NCBI GenBank assembly: GCA_937136425.1
Contig: CAKZON010000068.1
Coordinates: 124,001-188,000 of the forward strand
DNA: 64,000 bases
Origin: an uncultured Crocinitomix sp.
GTDB taxonomy: Bacteria > Bacteroidota > Bacteroidia > Flavobacteriales_D > Crocinitomicaceae
Direction: 5' to 3'
Below, in pieces: positions 34,899-44,297 of this stretch (position 1 is the first letter of the stretch; each line of letters starts with the position of its first letter). The notes beneath the pieces were generated by a model. That model made no database searches. It worked only from the letters and a program-made list of their open reading frames with translations, and was not told where the DNA came from. Both the position numbers and the translations under genes were made by a program.

Positions 34899-37800
34899 TT
34901 ATCTTATTAAAGTTGTATTTCCTTTTTGGAATCCTGAGCTGCCATCAATAAAATCATAATGTAAAACCCATGTAAATACACCTGGATTTTCATCTCTATT
35001 TTTAAAGGTTCCGTCCCAACCAATACTCTGCTCAGTTGTTACAAAAACTCGTTCTCCATATCGGTTGTATATCTCAAATTGAATCCCTGCTAATCCGTAT
35101 CCTTTAACGTATAGCACATCATTATTACCATCTCCATTTGGAGTAAAGGCAGTTGGTACTCCTACTCCTTTAACAAAGTTTACTAATACCATTACTTGAT
35201 CTGACCCGCTACAACCATGCTCATCAACCATAGTAACAGTATACATTGTACTATCTAATGGATCGGCAGTTGTATACTGACAATCTGGACAATCAACCGT
35301 GTTTTCTGGTTCCCAACTAAAGATACCAGACGAAGCAGTTCCTGCAACTAAATTAGCAACCCCACCTGCATCAATAATTGTATCTAAAGCTGCATTTATG
35401 ATTGGATTCTCATAAACGTCTATTGTTTCTATAGTTGACGTTACTACGCCTCCAGAACTTGTAACCGTTAACTGAACATTAAACGATCCAACTGTATTTA
35501 AACAAATTTCTGGATTTTGCTCAGTAGAAGTATTTGGATCAGCTGCTCCACCAAAATCCCACTCCCATGAAACTGGAGTTCCACCGCTACTTTGATCAAC
35601 TAACTGAATGCAATTACCAACGCAAACGTTTTCAATTAAAAAGGCTGGAATCACAGGTTCACAATCAATAACCTCAACCGTGATTGTTGCAGTATTTACA
35701 CATCCAAATTCAGAAGTACCTGTTACCGTATAAGTTGTTGAACCAAGTGCACCAGGAGTAAATGCAACGCCGTCTGTCACACCAAGATCCCATGAATAAC
35801 TATCAGCACCAGTACCTGTCAAGGTTAATGTTTCTCCTAAACAAACTTCATCCGGTGAAGCAATCGCTCCAACAATTGGTAAATCATGAACGTTTACTGA
35901 TACCATGGCTGTATTTTCACATCCTGCAGCACTTGTACCTATAACAGTAAAATCAATCGTACCTGAAGCACCAGGGGTAAATGCCACACCATCTGTTGCA
36001 CCCATATCCCATTCATATGTATCTGCTCCGCCGCCTGTTAAAACAACAGATTCTCCTAAACAAATATCTGTTTCATCAGCACTTGCAGTAACAGTTGGTG
36101 GTTCTAAAACATTAACATCAATCGTAGCTGTGTTTACACAGCCTTCAGCACTTGTGCCTGTAACAGTATAAGTTGTAATTCCTAAATCAACTGGAGTAAA
36201 TGCAACGCCATCTGTTACACCTAGATCCCAAGCATAACTATCGGCACCAGTACCTGTCAAGGTTAGTTCTTCTCCAATACATAATTCAATATCACTTGCA
36301 GTAGCAACTACTGTAGGTAAATCATTAACCGTAACATCAATCGTTGCTGTTGCCTCACACCCTTCTGCACTTGTACCTGTTACCGTGTATGCTGTTACAC
36401 CCAACGGTGGTGCAAATGATACGCCATCTGTCACTCCTAAATCCCAGGCATAACTGTCAGCACCTGTTCCTGTCAAAATTAATTCTTCTCCCAAACATAC
36501 CTCATCTGGTGTTGCTGTTGCTCCAACAACTGGTAAATCATGAACGTTTACCGACACCATAGCAGTATTTTCACATCCAGCAGCACTTGTCCCTGTCACT
36601 GTGAAATCAATTGTACCTGAAGCGTCAGGTGTAAATGCAACTCCATCTATTGCTCCCATATCCCATTCATAGGTATCTGCTCCGCCACCTGTTAAAACAA
36701 CAGATTCTCCTAAACAAATATCTGTTTCATCAGCACTTGCAGTAACAGTTGGTAAATCCAAAACATTGACATCAATCGAGGCCGTATTTACACAACCTTC
36801 TGCACTTGTACCAGTGACGGTATAAGTTGTAATTCCTAAATCGACTGGAGTAAATGTAACACCGTCTGTCACACCTAAATCCCAAGCATAACTATCGGCA
36901 CCAGTACCTGTCAAGGTTAGTTCTTCTCCAATACACAATTCAATATCACTTGCAGTAGCAACTACTGTAGGTAAATCATTAACTGTAATATCAAGTGTTG
37001 CTGTTGATTCACATCCTTCAGCACTCGTTCCTGTTACAGTATAAGTTGTTACACCAAGAGGTGGCGCAAATGCAACACCATCTGTTACTCCTAAATCCCA
37101 GGCATAAGAATCTGCTCCTAGTCCTGTTAAGGTTATCATATCTCCAATACAAACCGTAGAATCATCTGCACTTGCAGCAGTTTCTGGTAAATCATGCACA
37201 GTTATTTCAACTTCAAAAACACAATCATCATCATTATCACTTGTAGCAGTATAAGTCGTTACTCCAACAGGTGGCGTAAATGGATCTCCATCAACAACTC
37301 CACCATCCCAAGTTACAGTTCCTCCATTTATTGAAGTTGCTTCTAAAGTTAGTTCTTCACCAAAACAAAATTCTGTTCCTGAAACTGTTGTTACTAAGTC
37401 ATCACAACCAATTTCAACTACATCATCTCCAAATGAGATATTCCAAAAGTTACCATTTGACAATCCTGGAGGTTGATATCTAAAACTAACTAACATACTT
37501 GCTGCAGTTGCCGTAAAAGTTAATGTTTGCAAAGACCATGAATTATCAACACCCCCAGTAAATGGGAAAAGGTGATCAACTCCACCAATTGTTGCTTGAA
37601 GCGTTCCATCATAAACAGTAGGAGTTCCGCCAGCGTTGGAACGAGCTTCGCACATATAAAAATTCATATTGTATTCAACCCCAATTGTTAGTCCTGTAAT
37701 AGTTGTTCCAACAACCTCATTAGAAAAACCAGTTACCCAAACTGTATGTAAATTAGGAGGGTCTACAATAGCTGCGTCCCACCAGCCATAAGCTCCCCAA

Positions 37801-38060
37801 CCGGCCCAAAAATCTTTATTAGAAATATCTGTTGAACCGGCGATAATTGTCCAACCTGTTGGTGCAGCATTGGCACCTACGGGTGAAGAATTTGTTGGAA
37901 GTATTGTTTGAGAAAATGAATGGTTAAAACCAGCAAATAGCATAAAAACTATTGCCATTAACGCATTTAATCGAAGTGTTTTTGTAAATGAAATACTCAA
38001 ACCTTGAATTGAATCATGGATCGTTTTTTCATCACAGGGCGTTGTATTGTATATTTTCAT
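34899..38060 (-). CDS. T9SS surface protein with eight Ig-like modules and type B sorting domain
   Basis: A 1053-residue paralogue of the protein at 32171, with the same layout: extended signal region (ALMAIVFMLFAGFNHSFSQ), Trp-rich beta domain, Ig-like modules, PKD-like domain and type B sorting domain ending KGNTTLIR. It has eight modules instead of five. Modules 3-5 and 6-8 (openings SDIELC, DETDIC, PDEVC in each triplet) are a 654-bp in-frame tandem duplication. The 3' end of the gene, modules 6-8 onward, is what matches the neighbouring gene nearly perfectly. By family knowledge it is a secreted surface protein, and repeat number may set its reach from the cell. The substrate is unknown. 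Confidence 0.92.
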   Translation of the reverse strand: MKIYNTTPCDEKTIHDSIQGLSISFTKTLRLNALMAIVFMLFAGFNHSFSQTILPTNSSPVGANAAPTGWTIIAGSTDISNKDFWAGWGAYGWWDAAIVDPPNLHTVWVTGFSNEVVGTTITGLTIGVEYNMNFYMCEARSNAGGTPTVYDGTLQATIGGVDHLFPFTGGVDNSWSLQTLTFTATAASMLVSFRYQPPGLSNGNFWNISFGDDVVEIGCDDLVTTVSGTEFCFGEELTLEATSINGGTVTWDGGVVDGDPFTPPVGVTTYTATSDNDDDCVFEVEITVHDLPETAASADDSTVCIGDMITLTGLGADSYAWDLGVTDGVAFAPPLGVTTYTVTGTSAEGCESTATLDITVNDLPTVVATASDIELCIGEELTLTGTGADSYAWDLGVTDGVTFTPVDLGITTYTVTGTSAEGCVNTASIDVNVLDLPTVTASADETDICLGESVVLTGGGADTYEWDMGAIDGVAFTPDASGTIDFTVTGTSAAGCENTAMVSVNVHDLPVVGATATPDEVCLGEELILTGTGADSYAWDLGVTDGVSFAPPLGVTAYTVTGTSAEGCEATATIDVTVNDLPTVVATASDIELCIGEELTLTGTGADSYAWDLGVTDGVAFTPVDLGITTYTVTGTSAEGCVNTATIDVNVLEPPTVTASADETDICLGESVVLTGGGADTYEWDMGATDGVAFTPGASGTIDFTVIGTSAAGCENTAMVSVNVHDLPIVGAIASPDEVCLGETLTLTGTGADSYSWDLGVTDGVAFTPGALGSTTYTVTGTSEFGCVNTATITVEVIDCEPVIPAFLIENVCVGNCIQLVDQSSGGTPVSWEWDFGGAADPNTSTEQNPEICLNTVGSFNVQLTVTSSGGVVTSTIETIDVYENPIINAALDTIIDAGGVANLVAGTASSGIFSWEPENTVDCPDCQYTTADPLDSTMYTVTMVDEHGCSGSDQVMVLVNFVKGVGVPTAFTPNGDGNNDVLYVKGYGLAGIQFEIYNRYGERVFVTTEQSIGWDGTFKNRDENPGVFTWVLHYDFIDGSSGFQKGNTTLIR
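34909..36333 (-). repeat. Duplicated 3' block, copy 2 (matches 32181-33605)
   Basis: Second copy of the 1.4-kb block, offset 2728 bp. It covers the last three Ig-like modules, the PKD-like domain and the sorting domain. Confidence 0.9.
35676..36983 (-). repeat. Tandem 654-bp three-module repeat inside the adhesin gene
   Basis: Two in-frame copies, approximately 35676-36329 and 36330-36983. The phase was fixed by the shared string GTAGCAACTACTGTAGGTAA at 36301 and 36955. The copies differ at scattered positions, mostly in the third module, so the expansion is older than the block shared between genes. Edges are approximate. Confidence 0.85.
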
Positions 38061-38510
38061 AGTTGGCGGTTAAAACCAATCGGTATTGAATGAGAATGGG
38101 TAATAAACTCTGGTAATTCCTCATTTAATGGTCTACTGAGTGGTCCGGTAAACAAATCATTCTATCTAATCCATGCTTACGACTCTCCGCTTCATTTAGT
38201 TTCTCTCCTTTGCACTTATTTTCAATAGAATGGGTTAAGACTGACAATTTGCATAGGTAATTAACAGTCCACACTAACAGACGATACATGAGGTGAATAG
38301 GATGCCTCAAATTCTACTAAAACAGTATATTATTAACACCTTATTCAAGAAAACAAAATAAACACCTATATATCAATACATTAAGCGCAGATGGATAACC
38401 AAAAAAATATTTAAAAACATTACTGCTCAGTGAGGTTTGACTCCTCTCTGATAAAAAAAATGCGCCCTAACAATATATTGCAGGGCGCATTTCTTAAAAA
38501 AGTTTTATGC
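38061..38510. other. 450-bp intergenic region between surface-protein genes
   Basis: No gene is supported. It holds a -7-like element for the gene ending at 34899 (minus strand, 38153-38160, complement of CAAATCAT, one mismatch) in sequence homologous to 34771-34790, and at its far end the terminator of the next gene. The 61-codon minus-strand frame at 38125-38310 has no family resemblance and overlaps the promoter element. Confidence 0.6.
38458..38492 (-). terminator. Terminator of the type A surface-protein gene at 38511
   Basis: An 11-bp stem (AAATGCGCCCT/AGGGCGCATTT) with a 13-nt loop, 19 nt past the stop, followed on the minus strand by a U-tract (complement of A-run 38453-38460). Confidence 0.88.
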
Positions 38511-40511
38511 TTATTGCTTGATCAACTGAATTGATTTAGTCAATGAATTATTGCTTACTTCAACAACATACATTCCGTTTGCATAATTTACTAAAGAGAT
38601 ATTTTCTTTATTGAATGCAATTCCAGTTTGTAATAATTGACCATCAATTGTTGTAATTGTATAAGAGAAATTTCCTTCTAACTCAATTACAAAATCAGCT
38701 GCAGTTGGGTTGGGATAAACAGAAATTAATAATTCTGAATTTTCTCCAATTCCAACTTGTGAATCTAAATCAATTGTTTCTGATACAGAACAACCTGCAT
38801 CACACATTACAACAACTGTGTAAGTTCCGCCTGTTAATCCTGCTAAATCTTCATCATCATCAAAATCACCTGTTCCGTCATTATCCCAATCAAAAGTATA
38901 AGCTGGGTTACCTCCAGTAACTGTGATGTTGATTTCTCCATCACTACCCATAACTTCTTCTGTTGTAGTATAAGTAATTTCTAATGCTTCGTAAACTGTA
39001 ATTTCGATTTCGGCATCATTTGAACATCCGTTATCGTCTGTACCTTCAACAGTATATGTCGTAGAACCTGTTTCTGTTGGTGTGAATTCAACACCATCTT
39101 CTTCTGCATCCCAAACATAGGTTGTAGCACCTTCACCATTTAGCGTTACGCTTTCACCCAAACAAATCTCTTCGTCAGTGGCAGTTGCAACAACCTCTGG
39201 TAAAGCATAAACACTTACCTCAACTTCTGCTGTGTTTTCACAACCTGTTTCAGTATCTGTTCCTGTAACAGTATAAGTATATTCTCCTACCTCAGGACTA
39301 AACTCTTCTCCATCTGTTACACCCATATCCCATGCATAATCGTCAGCTCCACCACCTGTTAATGTGATAGCTCCTCCAATACAAATTTCTTCTTCCGAAG
39401 AAGTTGCTGTAACCTCTGGTAATGCTAAAACTTCAATATCAATTGAGAATGGACAATCATCATCAGCATCACTTGTTGCAGTATAAGTTGTTACGCCAGG
39501 TGCATCAGGTGTAAAATCTTCACCATTGATTACACCACCATCCCAAGTAATTTCTCCTTCTCCTTCAGCATCTAACGTAAAAGAATCTCCCAAACAAATA
39601 ACATCATCCGTCACAGTCACTGTTAATGCATTACATAATTCTGTAATAATAACTTGCCCATTTCCAGTTCCTACACCGGCAGTGTTTACTTGATCAGTTC
39701 CTCCGTTATAAGAACCACCGCCGCCGCCGCCAGCAAAATTAGTTGAAATTACTTCTCCACCTGCTCCGCCGCCAGAATAACCACCGCCGCCGCCACCGCC
39801 GACTGCTCCACAACGCGCGTTTCCGCCACCGCCTCCACCGAAGCCTCCATCTGCAATGTACGTAGCGTCTCCACCACCAGAACCACCTGCTCCTCCAGAT
39901 AACGGTGTTTGACCACCAAGAGAATTTGAACTACAACCATGTGTTGAACCGTTAGAACCATTCGTATTCCAACCTGCTCCACCAGATGCTTTATTAGTAA
40001 CAGTTGGCGTAGTACCTCCGTTACCAGCTAAACCACCTCCATCAGGAAAGCCGTTTCCATTTGTTCCATTCTCAGCAGTTGTAGCATCAACCCCATCAAT
40101 ATTACTTAAGTCTCCAGAAGTTCTTTTTCCACCTCCGCCACCGCCACCGCTAGCAATGTATAATGTTTCAGTATCTGCATCCCAGACAAATGAACCACCG
40201 CCACCGCCACCAACGTGCTCTGCGTCATCTCCTTGCCCGCCAACTAAAATGGTAAGCGTTTGTCCCGGTGTAACAGCAAAATTTCCTTGCATACTTGCAC
40301 CTTTTCCTGAAATACCTGGCGTCATTAATGTCATGCCTCCAACACCGCCTTCTGCTCCAACAGATGCTATTTCAATCGAGGTAACTCCAGGTGGAACTAC
40401 ATATGTTTGAAGGCCACCTGTATAATCATACGTGACCTGACTCCATGAAATAGAGCCAATTGTAATTGCAAAAGCAATTAAAAATAATTTTAATGTGTAA
40501 ATTTTTTTCAT
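38511..40511 (-). CDS. T9SS surface protein: glycine-rich domain, three Ig-like modules, type A sorting domain
   Basis: A 666-residue exported protein. The signal (LFLIAFAITIGSISWSQ) is followed by YDYTGGLQTYVVPPGVTSIE and a glycine-rich domain with several poly-Gly runs (about 25-290), much like the N-terminus of the protein at 28847. Three Ig-like modules (ICLGDSFTLDAEGEG, ICIGGAITLTGGGADDYAWD, ICLGESVTLNGEGATTYVWD) and a SprB-like repeat (MGSDGEINITVTGGNPAYTF) precede a type A sorting domain (ISVYPNPTAADFVIELEGNF ... ANGMYVVEVSNNSLTKSIQL). Modules match those of type B neighbours, so this gene looks assembled by domain shuffling. It is exported by the T9SS; the role is unknown. Confidence 0.92.
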   Translation of the reverse strand: MKKIYTLKLFLIAFAITIGSISWSQVTYDYTGGLQTYVVPPGVTSIEIASVGAEGGVGGMTLMTPGISGKGASMQGNFAVTPGQTLTILVGGQGDDAEHVGGGGGGSFVWDADTETLYIASGGGGGGGKRTSGDLSNIDGVDATTAENGTNGNGFPDGGGLAGNGGTTPTVTNKASGGAGWNTNGSNGSTHGCSSNSLGGQTPLSGGAGGSGGGDATYIADGGFGGGGGGNARCGAVGGGGGGGYSGGGAGGEVISTNFAGGGGGGSYNGGTDQVNTAGVGTGNGQVIITELCNALTVTVTDDVICLGDSFTLDAEGEGEITWDGGVINGEDFTPDAPGVTTYTATSDADDDCPFSIDIEVLALPEVTATSSEEEICIGGAITLTGGGADDYAWDMGVTDGEEFSPEVGEYTYTVTGTDTETGCENTAEVEVSVYALPEVVATATDEEICLGESVTLNGEGATTYVWDAEEDGVEFTPTETGSTTYTVEGTDDNGCSNDAEIEITVYEALEITYTTTEEVMGSDGEINITVTGGNPAYTFDWDNDGTGDFDDDEDLAGLTGGTYTVVVMCDAGCSVSETIDLDSQVGIGENSELLISVYPNPTAADFVIELEGNFSYTITTIDGQLLQTGIAFNKENISLVNYANGMYVVEVSNNSLTKSIQLIKQ

Positions 40512-40614
40512 AGTAATGAATTGGTTATTAGCTATAAACTAGCTTTAAATTTTGAGTTCTAAAATAATTTACAAAATAGTAAGAATCAGCACGCGCACGT
40601 TTTTTGCTCAGAAA

Positions 40615-40651
40615 AGAATGCGCCCTAGCAAATATTGCCAAGGCACATTCT
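40615..40651 (-). terminator. Terminator of the type A surface-protein gene at 40666
   Basis: A 12-bp stem (40615-40626 with 40640-40651) whose two mismatches are A:C on the plus strand but G:U on the minus strand. It is homologous to the hairpin at 38458, but its minus-strand U-tract is poorer. Confidence 0.7.
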
Positions 40652-40665
40652 CAAAAAAATTATGC

Positions 40666-42612
40666 TTATTGCTTTATCAGTTGAACTGATTTGGTCAATG
40701 AATTATTGCTTACTTCAACAACATACATTCCGTTTGCGTAATTCGCTAATGAGATGTTTTCTTTATTGAACGCAATTCCAGTTTGTAATAATTGACCATC
40801 AATTGTTGTAATTGTATAAGAGAAATTTCCTTCTAACTCAATTACAAAATCAGCTGCAGTTGGGTTGGGATAAACAGAAATTGATAATTCTGAATTTTCT
40901 CCAATTCCAACTTGTGAACCTAAATCGACTGTTTCTGTTACAGAACAACCTGCATCACACATTACATCAACCGTATAAGTTCCGCCAGTTAATCCTGTTA
41001 AATCTTCATCATCATCAAAATCACCAGTTCCATCATTATCCCAATCAAAAGTATAAGCTGGGTTACCACCAGTCACTGTAATGTTGATTTCTCCATCACT
41101 ACCCATAACTTCTTCTGTTGTAGTATAAGTAATTTCTAATGCTTCGTAAACTGTTAAATCTACTTCAGCTTCATTTATACAGCCGTTATCGTCTGTACCA
41201 ATAACAGTATAGGTTGTTGTCCCAGTAGCCGCTGGTGTAAAAGCCACTCCATCACTTTCTTCCGGATCCCATTCATAAGAACTTGCTCCCTCACCATTGA
41301 GTACCACATTGTCTCCTAAACAGATTTCGTCGTCACTAATAGTGGCACCAACATCAGGCAAATCAAAAACACTCACCTCAACTTCTGCCGTATTTTCACA
41401 ACCAGTTTCAGTGTCTGTTCCAGTAACTGTGTAGGTTAATTCACCAGCTTCAGGAGTAAACTCTTCTCCATCAGTGACTCCCATATCCCATACATATTCG
41501 TCAGCTCCACCACCTGTTAATGTGATAACTCCTCCAACACAAAACTCATCATCTGAAGTACTTGCTGTAACTTCTGGTAACGCTAAAACTTCAATATCAA
41601 TTGAGAATGGACAATCATCATCAGCATCACTTGTAGCAGTATAAGTTGTTACACCAACAGTAAGTGGTTCAAATTCTTCGCCATTAATTACTCCACCATC
41701 CCAAGTAATCTCTCCTTCTCCTGTTCCTTCTAAGGTGAACGTTTCTCCTAAACAAATCTCTTCTTCTGTTACAGTTACTTCAATTGCATTACATAAAACT
41801 GTAATAATAATTTGGCCATGTCCTGTATTACCTACAGTATTATCCTGATTATCTCCACTATTGAAAGAGCCACCGCCCCCACCATTAGTTGGAGCGTGAT
41901 AAGCACCACCGCCGCCAGAATAACCGCCGCCGCCGCCGCCGCCCCAGTTTCCGCCATTGGCACCACCACCAAATCCTCCAGAGCCTCCAGAACAGCCAAC
42001 TCCGCCAGCTCCACCTGACAAGAACGCCAAACCTGGAGGTCCGCATAAACCTGCTACACCATCCGTGTAAAATCCGCCACCGTTACCAGCATGACCCATT
42101 CCACCTGCCCCTGGAAGTGTAGACCCATTTCCGTCTACACCTCCAAGACCAATTCTTGTAGGAGATCCACCAGTACTACCATAGCCGTCATTACCGTTTG
42201 TTGTTGTGTTTGCATCTGCTCCAACAAAAGGAGGAGAACCAGCTCCATTCCAAGCTATTCCGCCGCCACCACCAGCAACAATCACAGGCTCATCTGAAGC
42301 ATTAGCAACAAAGCTTCCGCCACCGCCACCAGCTTCTTGAGTATCATCAATTCCACCTTCTTGACCAACTAAAACAGTGAATACCTCTCCTGGTGTAACC
42401 GAAAAGTCACCAATCATAATCGCGCCAAGTCCACCATCATTTCCACCTTGAGCACCACGCACCTCTATTTGAATCATAGAGACATCTGCTGGAACAGTAT
42501 ACGTGTCTAACGAACCTGTGTAGTCATAGGTTGTAACCTGGCTCCATGATGCCGAGCCAAGCCCCACAATCAATCCTGCCAGAAAAATTTTTAATGTGTT
42601 AAAATGTTTCAT
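40666..42612 (-). CDS. T9SS surface protein, paralogue of 38511-40511
   Basis: A 648-residue tandem paralogue of the preceding protein: signal peptide (IFLAGLIVGLGSASWSQ), glycine-rich domain with poly-Gly runs (about 25-275), three Ig-like modules (ICLGETFTLEGTGEGEITWD and relatives), the SprB-like repeat and a type A sorting domain nearly identical to its neighbour's. The C-terminal 150 residues are far better conserved between the two than the glycine-rich domain, which differs in length and sequence. The upstream -7 box is at 42636. T9SS export is inferred from the sorting domain. Confidence 0.92.
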   Translation of the reverse strand: MKHFNTLKIFLAGLIVGLGSASWSQVTTYDYTGSLDTYTVPADVSMIQIEVRGAQGGNDGGLGAIMIGDFSVTPGEVFTVLVGQEGGIDDTQEAGGGGGSFVANASDEPVIVAGGGGGIAWNGAGSPPFVGADANTTTNGNDGYGSTGGSPTRIGLGGVDGNGSTLPGAGGMGHAGNGGGFYTDGVAGLCGPPGLAFLSGGAGGVGCSGGSGGFGGGANGGNWGGGGGGGYSGGGGAYHAPTNGGGGGSFNSGDNQDNTVGNTGHGQIIITVLCNAIEVTVTEEEICLGETFTLEGTGEGEITWDGGVINGEEFEPLTVGVTTYTATSDADDDCPFSIDIEVLALPEVTASTSDDEFCVGGVITLTGGGADEYVWDMGVTDGEEFTPEAGELTYTVTGTDTETGCENTAEVEVSVFDLPDVGATISDDEICLGDNVVLNGEGASSYEWDPEESDGVAFTPAATGTTTYTVIGTDDNGCINEAEVDLTVYEALEITYTTTEEVMGSDGEINITVTGGNPAYTFDWDNDGTGDFDDDEDLTGLTGGTYTVDVMCDAGCSVTETVDLGSQVGIGENSELSISVYPNPTAADFVIELEGNFSYTITTIDGQLLQTGIAFNKENISLANYANGMYVVEVSNNSLTKSVQLIKQ

Positions 42613-42635
42613 AGTTAATATTTAAATTAGTTCTT

Positions 42636-42643
42636 CAAAACTA
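42636..42643 (-). promoter_or_regulatory. Promoter -7 box of the surface-protein gene at 40666
   Basis: The minus strand reads TAGTTTTG (TAnnTTTG), 23 nt before the ATG at 42612. Confidence 0.5.
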
Positions 42644-42766
42644 AACTATTTTATCAAAACAACGAATATACCTCCATTAAATCACGCACTTACACTTTCT
42701 TTACACATCTAGTGTCTCTTGAATTCATTCGAATAAAGGCCCATCAATAGTCTGATCAATTATTCG

Positions 42767-42774
42767 TACTTTTG
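42767..42774 (+). promoter_or_regulatory. Promoter -7 box of yicC-gmk-nadD-hemJ
   Basis: TACTTTTG matches TAnnTTTG, 18 nt before the yicC ATG. No clear TTG at -33. Confidence 0.55.
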
Positions 42775-42792
42775 CAAAAACTAAAATGAACT

Positions 42793-43665
42793 ATGTTGCA
42801 GTCAATGACGGGCTTTGGAAAAGCCTCAGGCACATTTTCCAACAAAAAAATCACGGTAGAAATAAAATCACTGAATAGTAAGAACCTTGATTTATTTGTA
42901 CGCATGCCAACAATTTATCGTCAAAATGAAATTGAGCTTCGTAAGCTTTTAGGCAAACGACTTGATAGAGGTAAGGTAGAATGTAATATTAATGTTGAAT
43001 TAATTGGGGATGCAACTTCTCAAAAAATAAATCAAAAATTAATAAGCAGTTATTATCAGCAATTGGTGACTATTTCTGAGGATTTAAATTTACCCCAAGA
43101 AAACTTGTTAGCCACCTTAGTTAAGATGCCTGATGTTTTCGCGGCCGAATCTGAAGAATTGGATGAAGAAGAATGGAATTTTATTGTTTCAGTTTTAGAC
43201 AAAGCAATAACAGAACATATTGCTTTTAGAACTGCTGAAGGACAATTGCTAGCTGAAGAATTTGCATTAAGAATTGCCAATATAAAGCAGGCCTTTGATG
43301 AAATTCCTGAATACGAAAAAAGCCGTGTAGATACTATAAAATTGAGAATAGAAAACAACTTAGAAGAATTTGTTGGAATTTCAAAAATTGACAAAAATAG
43401 ATTTGAGCAAGAGTTGATTTATTATTTAGAAAAATTTGATATTTCAGAGGAGAAACACAGACTTGAAAACCATTTGACATATTTTATTGAGACATTGAAC
43501 AAACCTGTTTCACAAGGAAAGAAACTAGGCTTCATCAGTCAAGAAATTGGTCGAGAAATTAACACCTTAGGTTCAAAATCATATCACGCAGAAATGCAAA
43601 AATTAGTTGTAGGAATGAAGGATGAACTGGAAAAAATCAAAGAGCAAATTTTAAATACGCTTTAG
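42793..43665 (+). CDS. yicC: YicC/YloC-family endoribonuclease
   Basis: A 290-residue protein with the family opening LQSMTGFGKASGTFSNKKIT, then VEIKSLNSKNLDLFVRMP (YicC-like N-terminal domain, 1-155) and the C-terminal DUF1732 domain (about 205-290; EKHRLENHLTYFIETLNKP, GKKLGFISQEIGREINTLGS). Members are ring-shaped endoribonucleases implicated in small-RNA decay. I chose the ATG at 42793 because it starts exactly at MLQSMTGFG; an ATG at 42786 is in another frame. It is the first gene of a four-gene run with gmk, nadD and hemJ; yicC-gmk adjacency is widespread in bacteria. Confidence 0.95.
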   Translation: MLQSMTGFGKASGTFSNKKITVEIKSLNSKNLDLFVRMPTIYRQNEIELRKLLGKRLDRGKVECNINVELIGDATSQKINQKLISSYYQQLVTISEDLNLPQENLLATLVKMPDVFAAESEELDEEEWNFIVSVLDKAITEHIAFRTAEGQLLAEEFALRIANIKQAFDEIPEYEKSRVDTIKLRIENNLEEFVGISKIDKNRFEQELIYYLEKFDISEEKHRLENHLTYFIETLNKPVSQGKKLGFISQEIGREINTLGSKSYHAEMQKLVVGMKDELEKIKEQILNTL

Positions 43666-43688
43666 TAGCGACAAAGTGAATTGAGAAC

Positions 43689-44297
43689 ATGGATTTATCA
43701 GAAAACTTAAGGTTTGATCAATTTGAAAACGGAAAATGCATCATTTTTTCGGCCCCATCAGGTGCAGGAAAAACAACCATTGTTCGCTATTTATTGCGAA
43801 ATGTAGAAAAATTAGCATTTTCAATATCTGCAGCAAGCAGAAACCCTAGAGGAAGAGAGGTAGATGGAGTTGATTATCATTTTTTAACCGTTGCAGATTT
43901 TAAACAGAAAATTAAAGGAGATGAATTTGTGGAGTGGGAAGAAGTTTATGCTGACAACTTTTACGGAACATTAAAATCAGAAGTATTAAAACATTGGGAA
44001 GAAGGGAAAACCGTTCTTTTTGATGTTGATGCAATTGGTGGGCTAAACTTGAAACGCATTTTTGGAAAAAAAGCACTTTCTATTTTTATTCAACCCCCAT
44101 CATTATTTGTTTTGGAACAACGGTTGAAAAATAGACGTACGGAAACGCCAGAACAAATTAAAATGCGCCTGGATAAGGCCAATGAGGAATTGAGTCATTC
44201 AGATCAATTTGACTATGTTTTAATGAATGACAACCTTGAGAAGGCTTGTTATGAAATTAAGTCGGTAGTGGAAAATTTCATTCAAAATAATGGATAA
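43689..44297 (+). CDS. gmk: Guanylate kinase
   Basis: Gmk phosphorylates GMP to GDP. The 202-residue protein has the P-loop FSAPSGAGKTTIVRYLLR (catalytic Lys K28), the GMP-binding SISAASRNPRGREVDGVDYH followed by FLTVADF and FVEWEEVYADNFYGT, and a lid region with RLKNRRTETPEQIKMRL. Length and order are normal. An extra eight or so residues precede the core strand. It sits 23 nt after yicC and overlaps nadD by 8 nt, so translation is probably coupled. Confidence 0.97.
   Translation: MDLSENLRFDQFENGKCIIFSAPSGAGKTTIVRYLLRNVEKLAFSISAASRNPRGREVDGVDYHFLTVADFKQKIKGDEFVEWEEVYADNFYGTLKSEVLKHWEEGKTVLFDVDAIGGLNLKRIFGKKALSIFIQPPSLFVLEQRLKNRRTETPEQIKMRLDKANEELSHSDQFDYVLMNDNLEKACYEIKSVVENFIQNNG

Noticed and set aside
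38125-38310. 61-codon minus-strand frame in the adhesin array spacer
   Set aside because: It has no signal, family or ribosome-binding evidence, and it overlaps sequence homologous to the promoter of the neighbouring paralogue.
39749-42297. Several frames antisense or frame-shifted to glycine-rich coding sequence
   Set aside because: They are low-complexity shadows of the glycine codons, with no start signals or protein features.
28847-42612. Repeat array suggesting CRISPR or simple repeats
   Set aside because: The repeats are coding Ig-like modules of about 213 bp that vary in sequence and keep the reading frame; poly-Gly codon runs explain the CCG/CCA-rich stretches.
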